A stretch of DNA of 64,000 nucleotides from positions 33,663,235 through 33,727,234 of the forward strand of contig CM055607.1 in the NCBI GenBank assembly GCA_029379385.1. The letters run 5' to 3'. This stretch comes from Quillaja saponaria (taxonomy: Eukaryota > Streptophyta > Magnoliopsida > Fabales > Quillajaceae). Made by a program: the position numbers and the translations under genes. Numbering within the stretch: the first letter of the stretch is position 1; each line of letters opens with the position of its first letter. The notes under the pieces were generated by a model, which was not told the DNA's origin, ran no database searches, and worked only from the letters and a program-made list of their open reading frames with translations. This document shows, piece by piece, positions 15,201-27,953 of the stretch.

Positions 15201-18200
15201 CACAATTAATGCTCCTTTTCCAATAAAGAAGGTGAATTGATGGCAGGAACGAGCTTGGGCACTGATGTGCGGCATGTGCCTGCGTTCCAACACTACAGTA
15301 GTGAGTAATTTGGTGAAACATTAAGTGGTCTCATGAGGATACTTCAATATCAATATCAGAAAGTTGGCAGTTAGGTAATGATCATGACACTATCTCGATA
15401 CCTGATAGGAATGCAGGATCTCGAAAGGTTCATAGCAACTGTGGTGATGCATAATGATGAATTAGCAGTTGAAGTATTTTTGAGTTGGTGGTGATTTAAG
15501 GTGGCTGGCATTAGTCAAAGGCGATGATAGTCTTATTATTTAAGATAATTGAACCTAGTAAAGTAAAAGTTGATAAAACCACCGATAAGGTTCATCCATT
15601 CTCTTAAATTATAAATTTATTAACAAATGACAGGTTGCATTCAAAACCGATTGAGGCCTCAAGATTTCATTTCATCTAGTTTGATTGTTTTCTGTCAACT
15701 TTTAAATAAAGCTCATTTTATGTAACTTAGAAAGAGCATCATCTGCCCTCCCTCCCTTTTTCCAGTAAAGGATCCCATAGATGTAGGATGTAAGCTCAAC
15801 GTACATTACCAAACATGTAATGTACAAGACATATTGTGGCTTTCAAAAAGTTGATTCAAGGAAAGACTAATTCAAGGTTTCAATGATATGGATTTTTACC
15901 TCTGCAAAAGTCTCCAGATAAGGCCATACATCAAACCTTGAGATCCATTTGCGAAGAATTCCGTTCTCTGATCTGAAAGGAACTCGCAGAATATGAGTGT
16001 GCTCAGTACCACTGACTCTTTCTAGTCGCTGGTTGCATGTAGTCCCCTTTGCATCAGGTATTAACCTGGTTACCTTGGATATCCAGCAAAGAATGTATTT
16101 AGAATTGAGTTAAAAACTCACTAAAACAAGGTGATTAAAGTTGGGAAACCAACCCCGAGGGAACTAACTTACGATTAGAATTCTCGGAGTAACATTTAAC
16201 CCTTGCTTCTGGATTCTAAGATGCATTTCATTCTCAAGAGCACGCACTTGATCGAGTATATAAACAACCTGCAGGCAAGAGAAATAGAAATGGAAGTTAT
16301 ATAAATCTCCATTATTCTCCTTTTACATTGATTATATAGAAAACCATCATAATAATAATGGCATAAATAGTAACAAAAATGATAGCCGAGAAAAGAAAAG
16401 AAAAATGTCAGAAAATAAACTCAAGACAAACTGGGGATAAGGGAGATAGAAGCAAAGAAGAAATGAAATATTTCCAGCTCAAAAACCTGTTATTTATTAA
16501 AAATTATGAAATACCTGCCCACCAGTGTCTGGCAAACCCAAAACATTTGCTTGCCCAAAGTATCCATGAGGAGATAATATAACAACATTAAACACCATTG
16601 GTACTCTTCCAAGGAAAGTCTCTAATGTAGAAGGGTCAGGAGCCTGAAGAATGTCCAAGAGAAGATGCATCATCCCCAATACCCGCTCAGCGGTATCACC
16701 CCATCCTTTCTCGAAACCCATTCCCTGTAATCTGCAGGAAGAGAACAGGTAAAGAAAGAACACATCACACTACAATATTCTACAGAAATACTATCATGAT
16801 TAAATTCATGCTAAGAAGGACATGTGAAAACATTATCATGTATAAGCATACACATATTCGAACTCAGAATAGGGCGTATCAGGCGCAAGCTTAGAAAGAT
16901 GATCCTCAGCCTTAGCTAAAGCAGACTGAAGTCTGGACATGCTCTGAATACGATCATTTAACATAAGAGCCTGTAGATAAATCAGGGATATGATTAATTA
17001 TACCAAAATAAAGGGGAAAAACAAATTTTCAAATGTTCTTACAAGTGCCAGATGATTTAGAAAGAAGTAGAAACATCATAAAACCAAGTTGAATTCAATA
17101 ACAGTATTACAGATAAGTGCTAATAGTTGTTTGAAATTAAACTGCCAGAATCTGGCATTATCAATTTACGACAAGTAAAAATAATAATTTGTAGACAAGT
17201 GCACCATCTCAGAAAACTCACATGCCCTTTATATTTGTGAACTCTGAGGAAATCAAGCAGTGGTTCCAATGAATCTTTGTTGCGGAACATGCTTGAGGAA
17301 AGGTGACGGTTAAGAAATTGAACACCATTTCCAATGGATGAAGACCGGTTTGGGCGAGGAAATGTTGCATTGAATGGCTCAAAATCAAGCTCCAATACAA
17401 AATGGGCATTAGACCTAACACATTATGAAAGACAATACAGTATAATTGCAACACAACATTCAATGGATTGGAATTAAAGTACACTTATTCATTATATAAA
17501 AGCTCTGAACAGAAAATTTCTTACGGCCCATCTACAAGTTCTTCTTTGAAGCGAAGATATTCAGACACGCTGAGTTGCTCCACATTGAGTTCAAAAACAT
17601 TTACGCGGACATATTCCCAAACACCAGGTCTTGGACGAACTGCTATCGCCACAAATGGAGGCACAATTATGGCTTCCTATCACCAACACATACTTCATTT
17701 GTGGATGCAATATTAATTTTGAGACTAGAGCAACTTGCAGAAAACAAACAGTTTTTTTGCCTCAGCAATATCTACTTTATTTTCTTACTATCACAATGTT
17801 TTCCAGCTTTTGATTAAGTACTTAGATTCTTCAAGGAAAAAAGGAAAATTTCAAGTGAGGATTTTGTAAGAAGTTGGACAAGTATGCTTGCTGTCGTATT
17901 TCAGACTTACATGGTCCCAGAACATCAAAAAGTTTCCCTTCTATGCAGAAAGTTCAGAAACTTGAAACTGATTAAATTATTAGAAAATATTGAAATAGTT
18001 GAATATGATTTTATTTTTAGACAAGTTTAAAACTATGCTATTCTCATACGGAGAAAATTTCAAACACAAAATGTGGTTAAGAAGTAAAAACATGATTTCA
18101 ATGGAAAAACAAAAATGAAATATTATAATGAACAAACTTTCTGAATGATACCAGCCAAGACATATATTGAACCATTTAAAAAGATTAACAATTTAATAAA

Positions 18201-19153
18201 AATTCCAACTTTCACCCAAAAAATTATCTCTATTATATTATAAACTACTTATGGCTTGTTTGGTGTATCGTATATGATTATACAATATATTAGGCTGTAT
18301 AGCTTTACAATTGTTATACTATTATCTTATCCTCCCCTCCTCACTGCCCTCCTCACTGCTTTATACTGCCGGACATAATATAAAAAAAAAAAGTCAACAA
18401 TATAAGTCTTACTAACAAACACTATAAAAGAGCCAACTAGATTATACGATAAGCCCTTAGTTAATAATAAGATAAGAAGGCTGACCTGAGAGGATTTGAG
18501 GATTTCGCTAAAGGGACCATCACTGAGCTTCTTCCCTGCTTCATCGTTTCCAATAATATTCTCGAGCTCATCGATCAAACTATGGGGTTGCAAAATCCCT
18601 TTTCCCTGGGCCACATACCTTAAAACGCAATAACAACCATCACTAAATTAACAAGAAATAGAGAGGAAAAAACTCAAAGGTCACTGACCCATCTCATATT
18701 TTATTCTCAAAATCCCTTAAACCAAACGCAAGGAGATAAAAAGTTAAACATGTAATTGCCCACTTTCGAAGACCTTAATTCTTCACTTTCGATCTAAATA
18801 GCACACCTATTTTTGAGAAACACCCGGATACCACACCAAAAAAATGTGATCTTGCAACACATTCAGTTGGCAGTTGCAGCAAAGATTTCATATTTTTTAT
18901 TTCTCACGTTCACTCGGGATCCAAATAACCAACCAAAGGAATGGGCTTGATCAAGAAGGAGAATAAAATCACAGTACATAAATTGAAGAATTCTTTTTTA
19001 TTTTACAAAATTAAACAGAGAAATGGGTTGATAAATCAGACATCTTAGAACAAACCTGGATAGAAGAGAAACGAGGTCGTTACGGTGAGCAGAGAGGATA
19101 TCCTCAACTCGCTCTCTGATGCTCGGAATTCGACCAAGCTTAGGAGTTGACAT
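12246..19153 (-). CDS. SUS3: Sucrose synthase, SUS3-type
   Basis: Cytosolic enzyme cleaving sucrose with UDP to UDP-glucose and fructose, feeding starch, cellulose and callose synthesis. Minus-strand coding exons from the start: 19056-19153, 18486-18618, 17525-17676, 17222-17414, 16852-16970, 16515-16731, 16173-16268, 15900-16073, 15008-15124, 14723-14889, 13957-14181, 13097-13418, 12774-13018, 12566-12704, 12246-12284. They sum to 2436 bases, 811 aa, against about 809 for Arabidopsis SUS3. The N-terminus [16 protein letters not shown] carries the conserved phosphorylatable Ser (Ser-11). The GT-B domain contains [26 protein letters not shown] and the EX7E motif [11 protein letters not shown]. 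The tail is [16 protein letters not shown]. All splice junctions are GT-AG and in phase. N-terminal and C-terminal wording matches the SUS2/SUS3 clade rather than SUS1 or SUS5/6. A MITE lies in intron 2. Confidence 0.96.
18252..18456. mobile_element. Small Tourist-like MITE inside sucrose synthase intron 2
   Basis: The left end is TGGCTTGTTTGGTGTATCGT. The right end, read inverted, is GGGCTTATCGTATAATC, matching the left end if about nine bases are missing. TTA flanks both ends (18249-18251 and 18457-18459). The 205-bp size suits a MITE. It lies well inside the intron and leaves both splice sites intact. Confidence 0.45.
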
Positions 19154-19263
19154 GATTAGTTAGTTCTTTCTTCTTCTTCTTCGGAGAAAACTGATTCCAA
19201 GAGTCTTGGATGATGAAGATTGTAAAAGTGAAAATGGTGACGCTACAGGAGGAGAGGGAATGA

Positions 19264-19270
19264 CTTTATA
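19264..19270 (-). promoter_or_regulatory. SUS3: Possible TATA box of the sucrose synthase gene
   Basis: On the minus strand TATAAAG lies 111 bp before the ATG. Many SUS genes have a leader intron, so the true start could be further upstream. Confidence 0.4.
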
Positions 19271-20456
19271 CAAAGTGAGGCTTGGTAGGACTTGGATGGA
19301 ATCAGAAAGAGGTGGTGATTGTAAATTTGTAATGCATAAAGGAGAATTTGGCAAAAGCGAAAAGAAGTCGTCTTAGAACTGTGTAGTGTTGTTGAATGTG
19401 ACGTGTTCAATTTTGCAGAGGTGAGCAATACTATTGGCCAATTGAAAATGTGATTGCCAAGTAAGAATCCTAATGAAAAGGCCAGGGATCATCCTTCACA
19501 GGTCTTCTTTCCATTTGGAAGACAATGTATAGTGAACAAGTTTAAGAATAGACTTTGAATCTTACATGAATTTTTTTCTATTGTTGTTTAAGTGTTTCAC
19601 TTTCGACTTGGTATAATCTATGTTTAATAAACTTTTCATAACATTTTCTCTTTTTCTTTTTGAAGGAAACGTCAAAAATTTCATTCAGTGATCAACACAC
19701 AGTTACAAAGGAATCAGCATATCATGTATGGTGGCAGCCATAACACATGAGCATCATCACGTGAAAGTGCTGCTTAATTTCTACATTACCTATATTTATA
19801 CTATTACCTTTTGCTACTCTTCCAGTCTATCCAGAATCTATAGATTGATTTTGAAATATAAAATATACTAGTTCCACTAACTTTTTGAGCCAAAAGGAAT
19901 AAAAATAGCCCCATACGTATATCCTGGTGAAATGGAATCCTTTTCAGAACATTTCCCACTTATTCTTCACATGCTAATTACTCTGATCCCTCATTCTTGT
20001 TTCTGAAAAATATCTGCATAACTTCTATTATTGGCGTAGGAGTTAGGACAAACCCCACCGTCCACCCCCACACCCACCCCCACCCCCACCCCCACCCCCA
20101 CCCCTAGTTTTCTTATTTTTTAAACTTTCCATCAATTTGGTCTAACAGGCCCACCTTGAATCTAATCTAAAGCCTACTAAAAGCTTGAGCTGAGAGCCTT
20201 AGACCAATGAGAATGTCCTTATAGTTATACCTTTGTTTGACGTTTGATCATATATCTCAAAGAATCTGACTTTTAAAGTTTCTGTTAGGCATAAAAAGGC
20301 TCAAAAAAAATAAAGATTTCAGCTTCGTAGTTCGACTGGTAGTGAAATAAAATTGTGTTTTACTTTACTATTCACACAATTGATACACTCAATAAAAATC
20401 TGGAAGATTGAAAACGAATACTAATTGTAAGAGACCAGAGGCTTGCATCAAGATTG
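19271..20456. other. SUS3: Intergenic region upstream of sucrose synthase
   Basis: Probable sucrose synthase upstream region. The only distinct structure is the C-rich minisatellite at 20053-20104, listed separately. No gene is supported. Confidence 0.6.
20053..20104 (-). repeat. (CCCCCA)n tract, potential G-quadruplex on the minus strand
   Basis: Read on the minus strand it is a series of at least six G-runs of three to five bases separated by one to three bases. This meets the usual four-run G-quadruplex pattern several times over. It stands out sharply in AT-rich DNA about 0.9 kb upstream of the sucrose synthase ATG on the same strand as that gene. Confidence 0.8.
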
Positions 20457-21164
20457 GAGTAAATCGTACTTTTGTCTTTGCAATTTACTGAACTTCAAAA
20501 TTTGAGAAATATGACAGTCTACTTTTTGCATTTTTCTTGGATAAAAAATTAATAATATTAGAAAAAAAATTTCAAAAATACTAAAATAATCTCTTCTTTT
20601 TTTTCAAGTATCAAAATATCCTATTTTAAATTTTATCATTTTCAATTAAGTCCTAAATATTTACTTTTTTTTATATTACCCTCTATTTTTTACTTTTTTT
20701 TTTATTTCTTTTACTTATAGCAATATGTTATGTTAAACTCTTTTTTTTTAATTTATTCTCTCTAATAAAATAAAGAAATAGTTGAAGTTTATTTTATTTA
20801 ATATTAAAATTAAAGAATTTACTTGTATATGTGTAAAATATTTTCTTGATATTTTATTAAAAATAATATAATAAAATTAAACAAATTGAGTTAAAATACA
20901 TTATTATTATTATTAAGACTAAAAAATTAAAAGTAAGTGATAATATATAGAAAAATAAGTATTTATGAAAAAAAAAATTTAATGAAGTATGACAATTTCG
21001 TACTTTAAAGGTAAATTTTGGGTATTTTAGGTTTTTTTTTTTTCTACATTATTTTTTAACTTTGTTAGTTTTTCATTAATCCAAGTATGAGGGTGTCATG
21101 TTACCAAATTTTGGACCTTAGTGTAGTTTCAGTAAACCTCAAGAGAAAAAAGTGTAATTTACTC
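20457..21164. mobile_element. Element with long terminal inverted repeats (about 0.7 kb)
   Basis: The left end starts GAGTAAATCGTACTTTTGTC and continues through TTTACTGAAC, CAAAATTTG and ATGACA. The right end, read inverted, starts GAGTAAATTACACTTTTTTC and continues with the same blocks (TTTACTGAAAC, CAAAATTTGG, ATGACA, CTTGGAT). Similarity extends for about 100 bp or more on each arm. The interior is AT-rich and non-coding. No target duplication was identified. Confidence 0.6.
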
Positions 21165-21687
21165 AAAATGAAATTTAGAATCATATTCATCAACATGCTC
21201 TTGCTCTGTTTCTGACTATAATTATTTATATGGCAATTCATACGCTTTAGCTCTGTTTCTGCATTATTTGAGGCATAGAGAGCATCTCAATTAAGACCCA
21301 GAGACGAAGGGAGATGAAGCAAAAGAAAGAAGGAGGAAAGAAAGATTAAACCAAGAAGGATAATGATAAAAAGAAGGACCAGATTTTAAAAAAATGTATG
21401 AGCATTTCAAGGCCTACAAAGCAATGAAGCATACCATCCATATTTTATTGGGGGTTGGACTCTAAAATTAAGATCAATTTGGAGGCTGCAGAACCCCCAA
21501 TGTATGCTGTAAATCTGGTGGTTGAAATGAGAGTAAGGGAACTAAATTAAACCTATATGATAAACGAAAGGAGAATCTTACATTTTTTATTTTTTTTTTC
21601 CAGTTTAAGTTGCACTAAAAATAGTTTAGTGGTGAAAAAAGCCATTAACTAAAACAGGGCATAGTAATATATTATGATGTTCTTCCT
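21165..21687. other. Upstream region of the intact polygalacturonase gene
   Basis: No gene. This is the probable promoter of the downstream polygalacturonase; purine-rich stretch near 21300-21380. Confidence 0.5.
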
Positions 21688-21694
21688 TATAAAT
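21688..21694 (+). promoter_or_regulatory. TATA box of the intact polygalacturonase gene
   Basis: TATAAAT, 107 bp before the ATG at 21795. Confidence 0.65.
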
Positions 21695-21794
21695 TCAAGC
21701 CCTTTCTGGCGAAGTTTTTCATTTATCATTTCCAAAAAAAGTTAAAAAATAAAAGAAAAAAAAAAAACTGCAAGTTCAGTGTTCTAAGGTCAGA

Positions 21795-23672
21795 ATGGCC
21801 ATTACAAGAAGCTACCAAGTCATGGTTGTTTATGTCCTATTATCTTGTGTGGCCGGAGGTGGACCCTGTGTCCTTGGTTTTGGTACCCGTCGTGGCCTTG
21901 TTGACACTGCTCCTGCAGTTTTTGATGTTTCAGCTCACGGTGCCAAGGCAGATGACAAGACTGACAATGCACAGGTGAATTAATTTGGATTAATTAGTTT
22001 GATTCATCAATACAGAAATGCATGCATTAAAAGAAAATCTTAATGGGAATTTAGTACGGGACATCGATCACATGCATGCAGTCACCCAATTTGTTAGTTC
22101 ATTTGAATGTGCAAAATGAATTTGTAGGCATTCATAAAGGCGTGGAATGCAGCATGCAAATCGGGTGCTCCAGCAAAACTTCTTGTTCCCAAAGGGAATT
22201 TTGTAACAGGGCCTGTTGTGTTCCAAGGGCCATGCACTGGCTCTGAACCTATAACTGTTGAAGTTCAAGGAACTATCAAAGCCACAACAGATACCAGTGA
22301 ATACATGGACCCTCAATGGTTTTCCTTTGAGGCCATTAACGGCTTGATTCTCACCGGTGAAGGAACTTTCGATGGCCAAGGTTTTAGTGCCTGGAAATAC
22401 ATGACTGACTGTCAACATGGCTCTGATTGCCAACTTGCCCCAGCAGTAAGCATTAGCACATACATAATATCGTATCGATCTCTATTATGAATAATTAATT
22501 AAGCAAACTCAGCTATTGGCTTTTAAACCCCTTTGTTTTTTCTTTGCCTTTGATGTAGTCATTAAAGTTCAGTCATGTGAACAATACAGAAATTCATGGG
22601 ATTACTTCCTTAAACAGCAAAGGTTTCCACTCCCACGTTATATATTGCCAAAATTTCACAGCCTACAACATTAAGATAACAGCTCCTGCTAACAGCCCAA
22701 ACACAGATGGGATGCACCTAAGTAATTCCCATTTGGTTAACGTTTCTAGCAGTGTCATTGGCACTGGGGATGATTGCATTTCTATTGGACAAGGTTGTAC
22801 TAATATATCCATTGCTAACGTTACCTGTGGCCCAGGACATGGACTTAGGTAATTACCTAAATTAATTCACAATGTTCTTTCTTTTTCTAGTTTCTCTGTT
22901 TTTTGCTTCTTCTTTTTTTTTCTTTTTTTTTTTTCTCTCGCATAATTCTAAACCCACATTGGTTAAAAACTGCAGTGTAGGTAGCCTTGGCAAGTACCCT
23001 GATGAAAAGGATGTGAGTGGTGTTGATGTGACCAATTGTACACTTAAAAACACCACCAATGGTGTGAGGATCAAGACCTGGCCTGCCTCTCCTCCTAGCC
23101 AAGCTTCAGATATTACTTTCAAAGATATTATTTTAGAGACTGTTAAAAACCCCATCATCATTGACCAAAAATATGGTTCCCACAAGAGCGAGGTAAAGAA
23201 TTTAATCTCCTGGTCCAGTTTATCAGAAAACATTCTCATAATAAACTGAAATCCATGCGTAAACCGGATAATTCGATCATTAAGTAATTTAGTTCAGTAA
23301 GACTTATTCTCATACAGCTTAAATTTTTAGGTGAATCGTTCTTTCTTTCTTTCTTTTTTTTTTTCTTTTTTTTTTTCTCTTTTTAACTAATTATTATTTT
23401 TTTTTTTCCAATTGGATACATTGCAGCCATCACAGGTGAAGATTAGCAATGTTCATTTCAAGAACATAAAGGGGTCTTCAACATCAAATGTAGCGGTTTC
23501 TTTGTTATGCAGTACATCAGTCCCTTGTGAAGGTATAGAATTGGCGGACATAGACTTGGCCTATAACGGCGATAGTGTGAAAGACACGTCTATTCAAGCC
23601 TCAGTGTCTGAATGCAAAAGTTACAGCCTCTGGAACACTGAACCCACCAGCTTCAGCTTGTCAATGAATTAG
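21795..23672 (+). CDS. Exopolygalacturonase (GH28), intact
   Basis: Removes galacturonate from de-esterified pectin in the wall; this subfamily is often pollen-expressed. Exons: 21795-21974, 22128-22445, 22559-22848, 22976-23192, 23427-23672; 416 aa. Exon 1 encodes a signal peptide ([13 protein letters not shown] core) and the domain start [20 protein letters not shown]28 motifs are complete: NTDG, GTGDDC (paired catalytic Asp), CGPGHG split across an intron as GHGL|S, and RIKTW. RIKTW and the overall wording match plant exopolygalacturonases. Exon 4 is preceded by a pyrimidine tract broken by few other bases. A decayed copy lies 2 kb downstream in the same orientation, and exons 3 and 4 of the two have identical lengths (290 and 217 bp). 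Arabidopsis PGA4 (At1g02790) is the likely counterpart from memory and gene order. Confidence 0.93.
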
Positions 23673-25620
23673 CTGCTAGTTCAAGCTACAAATGAAACTT
23701 GGTCTTTTTAGCTTCATTTTTCTCTTTACCTTTTTTTAGATTGTAATTAATTAAGCTTACCAACACAAAGTGTGTGATACGTGTGTAAGCGATTAAGATG
23801 TCAAGGCAGGGTAATTAGATAAGCTTTGATGTACTGTTAGATATTGTAAAGGGAGCTAGCTTGGTTTAGCTAGATCTGGTTTAGTTAGATCACAGTCAAG
23901 TCTCATTATAGGTGGCACCTAAGAACCTTACAAAGCTTTTGTACCATAGTATAAATATGTGATATTAGTATAAATATGTTTAACGGATTAACACTCGAAT
24001 TGAAGTTTGTTCACTTCTACTATGCAGTATTTATAGGCACACTTAATTATTAGTTTAAACAATCTTGTTTATGATATATAATATAATTGAAAATTAAGAA
24101 TTATGTCAATATAATATTGACACGACATTCATTAATTCTCTCTCATCTCTTTAAAACTACATTTTTTTTGTCATATCAATCATATTCTAACTCTCTTACA
24201 TATCTCCTAAGATAATTATGTAAAACAAAAATTTCTACTTTTTCAATTTAATTTTTATTATTTTTTCTCTCCTATATTGTTACATAGAATTTTTTATGTC
24301 TCCTTCAAATCATTCTCATCTTCGTAGTTTTGTGTTGTATTTTACCAAAAAAAAAGGAATTTCTATTTTTAAAAATATTAATTTACTCTCATTTTCTATA
24401 TTTTACAAACAATAATATACCTTACACGTACATAAATAAACTTAATTTAAGTTTTCTCCATTTGTAAATAAAAATGACTTCACTTCAATAAAGAATATAT
24501 CAAAAAATTATTATAATAACTAATTTTTTGAATAATTTCTTCATTGTTTATTAGAGCTAATCAATTATGAAAAAAATTAAAACAAATCTATGTTTAAATC
24601 AAGTTATCAATTAGTATTGATGCTAAATTTTTATTTATTTTTCTTAAATAGAAAAGATATATGTATATTCAAAATTAAAATTAAAAATCTATGGACTAAA
24701 ATATTTCTTCAAAAGTTAAAAATTCACATTATATAATACTTTTAAAATAAAATAATAAATATAATCTTATAATTTTATCAATAATAAATCTCACAAAATA
24801 AAAATATATATTTAAAATATAAAAAATTAAATAAAATAATTTGTGCATCTCACGAAAGCCAAACAAATCTAGTTTTCAATAATAGTACTACAAATAATCG
24901 TGGAAAGAATGCCAACCTTTGTTCCTTTATTATCTTTCGTAACATAAACTTGATTCATTGAAATCGATACTTGGAATTCGATATTTAGTTTTAACCATCG
25001 AAATACACCTTATTGATAGATCTTTACTCACATTTCATTCACTCTTAATTAAATAAATAAATAAATAAAAACCAGTGAGCTACTGATCTCCTCAAATGTA
25101 AATATAAATAAATAAAAACTTAGATGCAATTTAATTTGGTTAGCCATAAAATTTTTCTTTAAATTTGTTTGGAGGAAGTAATTGGAAGATGAAGAACCGT
25201 GTAACTTAATTTTGGAATATATCTCACCTAAATTTATAGTTTCAAGAGTACCGAATACTAATTAATGTACTCTATGATCTTCTTCCATAGATATATTTTT
25301 TTCATTGTTATAAATGCAAAGAAGTTAAAATGAGATGATCACTGTATATAATGGCTGTGGGAGTTAGCATTGAGAGGTTGTCATGTAATCGGTTTTCACA
25401 TGGGCAGTCTCTTCCTAATTTGTTTGCAATACAACTATACAAGAAATAACGAAACATCTAAACTCTCTTCATGCAGAGCCTACATAACTAAATTCGGAAA
25501 TATATCTACAGCGAACTTTGAGTAACCTTATAACTAATTACTTATTAGTCATTCTCTTTTATCAGCGAAGAGTTTTTAAACATATAAAACACAACGCAAC
25601 AATACGAGGCAAAGCTCTTC
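23673..25620. other. AT-rich spacer between the two polygalacturonase copies
   Basis: No gene. Extremely AT-rich between about 24040 and 24860, with many short A/T-only words. No defined repeat ends were found. Confidence 0.7.
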
Positions 25621-25627
25621 TATAAAT
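25621..25627 (+). promoter_or_regulatory. TATA box of the decayed polygalacturonase copy
   Basis: TATAAAT 89 bp before the old ATG at 25710, matching the spacing in the intact copy. The locus may still be transcribed. Confidence 0.5.
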
Positions 25628-25709
25628 TGAAGTGCCTCCCCTGCCTGTAAAACATATAATTTTAAATTGTTATTACACATATTCTGCTAAATCAAAGTTG
25701 AAGACCACA

Positions 25710-27388
25710 ATGGCTGAGGGCAGGGCTATTTCTGTTTGCTTCTTAGGCTTGGCTTTGCTTTCTTGCACGGCTTTAGGTGCATCCCGTAGTCATTTTCAAG
25801 GTGTTTGTGCTCGTCGAGGCCTTGCTGATTCTGTCCCTGCTGTTGTTGATGTACACAACCTTTGGTGCCAAGGCAGATGACAAGACTGATAACGTTGAGG
25901 TGGGCTAATTTACATGCTTACCATTTTCCGAAAGCTACTCATTTTCCTATCACATGAGAAAATTTGCAAATTTAAATATTTGATAGAATACCAAAATGTA
26001 AAGTTGTTTCTTTTTTTGGTTAATTCATGCAGGCATTTTATGCAGGCTTGGATTGCAGCATGCAGAAACGCTACTGGTCCTACAAAGCTTGTGATCCCGA
26101 AAGGGACATTCATTGTAGGTCATGTTGCATTTCAAGGACCATGCAGCTAGCAGCCTATGATTGTTGAAGTTCAAGGAACAGTTAAAGCCACAACTGATCC
26201 CAGTGAATAAGTTTCAGCTGAATGGATATGATTTGAAGTAATTGATGGCTTGGTATTAACCGGTGGAGGAACTTTCGATGGCCAAGGATCTAGTGTATGT
26301 GGGGGGTACAATGATTGCAAAAAAAAAAATACTAAATGTGCACCCCTCCCCGTTGTAAGCATATACTATGATAAACTCCTGCATTAATTACTTGCCTTAA
26401 TTTATAAAATTGTAGTGATGGGTGTGATTTTTCCTTGCAGTCATTGAAATTCACCAAGGTGAACAATACCATTGTTGAAGGAATCACTTCCTTAAATAGT
26501 AATCAGTTCCACTACAGTCTTCTTGGCTGCAGCAATTTTACAGCTAGCAATGTTATCATAACCGCGCCTGGGAATAGCCCAAACACAGATGGCATTCATA
26601 TTAGCGGTTCCAATTTGGTTACTATATCTAACAACATGATCGGTACTGGAGATGACTGCGTTTCAATTGTTCAAGGCACCACCCAAATTACTGTCACTAA
26701 TGTTACTTGTGGCCCTGGACATGGCATTAGGTAATTAAGTTCACATAAGTTGGTTCTAATCAAGAGAATAAAATCATTTTCACTTATGGATCTAATTTTG
26801 TTCCTCTTTGGATTTTGGGTATCAGTGTTGGAAGCCTTGGAAAGTGGCCGAATGAGAAAAGTGTTGAAAGGGTTTTGGTCAAGAATTGCACATTAACAAA
26901 CACAACCAATGGGGCCAGAATCAAAACATGGATTGGGAAGAAACCAGGGGAAGCAAAGAACATAATTTATGAAGACATTGTCATGAACAATGTAAAGAAC
27001 CCCATTATAATTGACCAAAGCTATGGTGCCGGTAAAAGGAAGGTAATTTATTGATCAAATTCAATTATGGATGTACACCCATCAAATTAATTAAAATTGA
27101 TGAATACCCTTTTTCTTATTGGAGTTTATTTTTTTGGGGGTTTGTGCAGCCATCAGCTTCTGTATGGAAGATCAGTGATGTTCATTTCAGGAACATAAAG
27201 GGAACTTCACCTACAAATGTTGTTGTTTCTTTACAATGCAGTACACGAAACCCCTGTGAATGTGTTGAAGTAAAAGACATTGATTTCGCTTTTAGTGGTA
27301 CTAATTTGATTAATGATCAATCTTGTCCTCTTGTTCGAATGCTAAGGCTACATTCCTGGGTATCTTAAATCCACCGGCTTGTCTTTGA
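25710..27388 (+). pseudogene. Exopolygalacturonase pseudogene, tandem copy
   Basis: Same five-exon plan as the upstream gene: about 25710-25899, 26033-26354, 26441-26730, 26826-27042, 27150-27388. Lesions: one extra base near 25851-25855 in exon 1, in the segment that should read TFGAKADD; one extra base near 26036-26040 at the start of exon 2; in-frame stops TAG 26148-26150, TAA 26208-26210 and TGA 26229-26231; and a frameshift near 27318-27327 in exon 5 that moves the end out of frame (expected tail SSCSNAKATF, ending at TGA 27386-27388). Exons 3 and 4 remain open and keep NTDG, GTGDDC, GHG and RIKTW, with splice sites intact. Clearly derived from tandem duplication; no full enzyme can be made. 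Confidence 0.93.
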
Positions 27389-27953
27389 TTGTTTTGGAAG
27401 AGATGTTGTTGGCATCTGGGAGTTGTGGGATTTATTGTCAAGCTAGTCTGTTAGATTAGTTAAAGGCAGCAGTTTGTCCTGTTTAACTAAATAAGTATGT
27501 TGTAATTTTTTCATTTGGGCTGTGTCTCTGTATTTGTCTGTAAACTTTATTGGTGGTGTCGATCGGCAAAGTTCTTCTTAGTCCAATTCAAAAAAAGGGT
27601 AGTACACTAGTACTCCACAATATGCATGTTTTGTCTGGTCTGAACAATCCAAACTGCAATTTGGAGCAACATAGATTATTTAACTAGTTCTTCATGGCAT
27701 ATATAGAAGCCTATTTTCTAATCCAAATGTGTTTGTGAAAACAAAGATAATGATGTCATTGTTTATTACTGTATAGGTTGAATGGCCTGTGAAGAGGCAA
27801 ATTGCAGAAAATTGTCCGATTCCTTCGAAGTTGGTCGTTATGCACAAAGCATAAGATGTAGACAAGATTGAACATTGGAAGACTGACAGAGCTATATATA
27901 TGTTCATTTAAACAACAATTTTTTTAAATCAAGAAGCTTATCATTTTAGAGAG
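27389..27953. other. Spacer between polygalacturonase pseudogene and pseudokinase gene
   Basis: No gene seen. It must hold the promoter and leader of the downstream gene; no convincing TATA box was picked. Confidence 0.5.

Noticed and set aside
20053..20104. CRISPR-like regular repeat
   Set aside because: A simple six-base C-rich minisatellite with no spacers, in a plant nuclear genome.
22872..23249. Both-strand 125-codon open frames over polygalacturonase exon 4
   Set aside because: The plus frame is exon 4 read through its flanking introns; the minus frame is its shadow.
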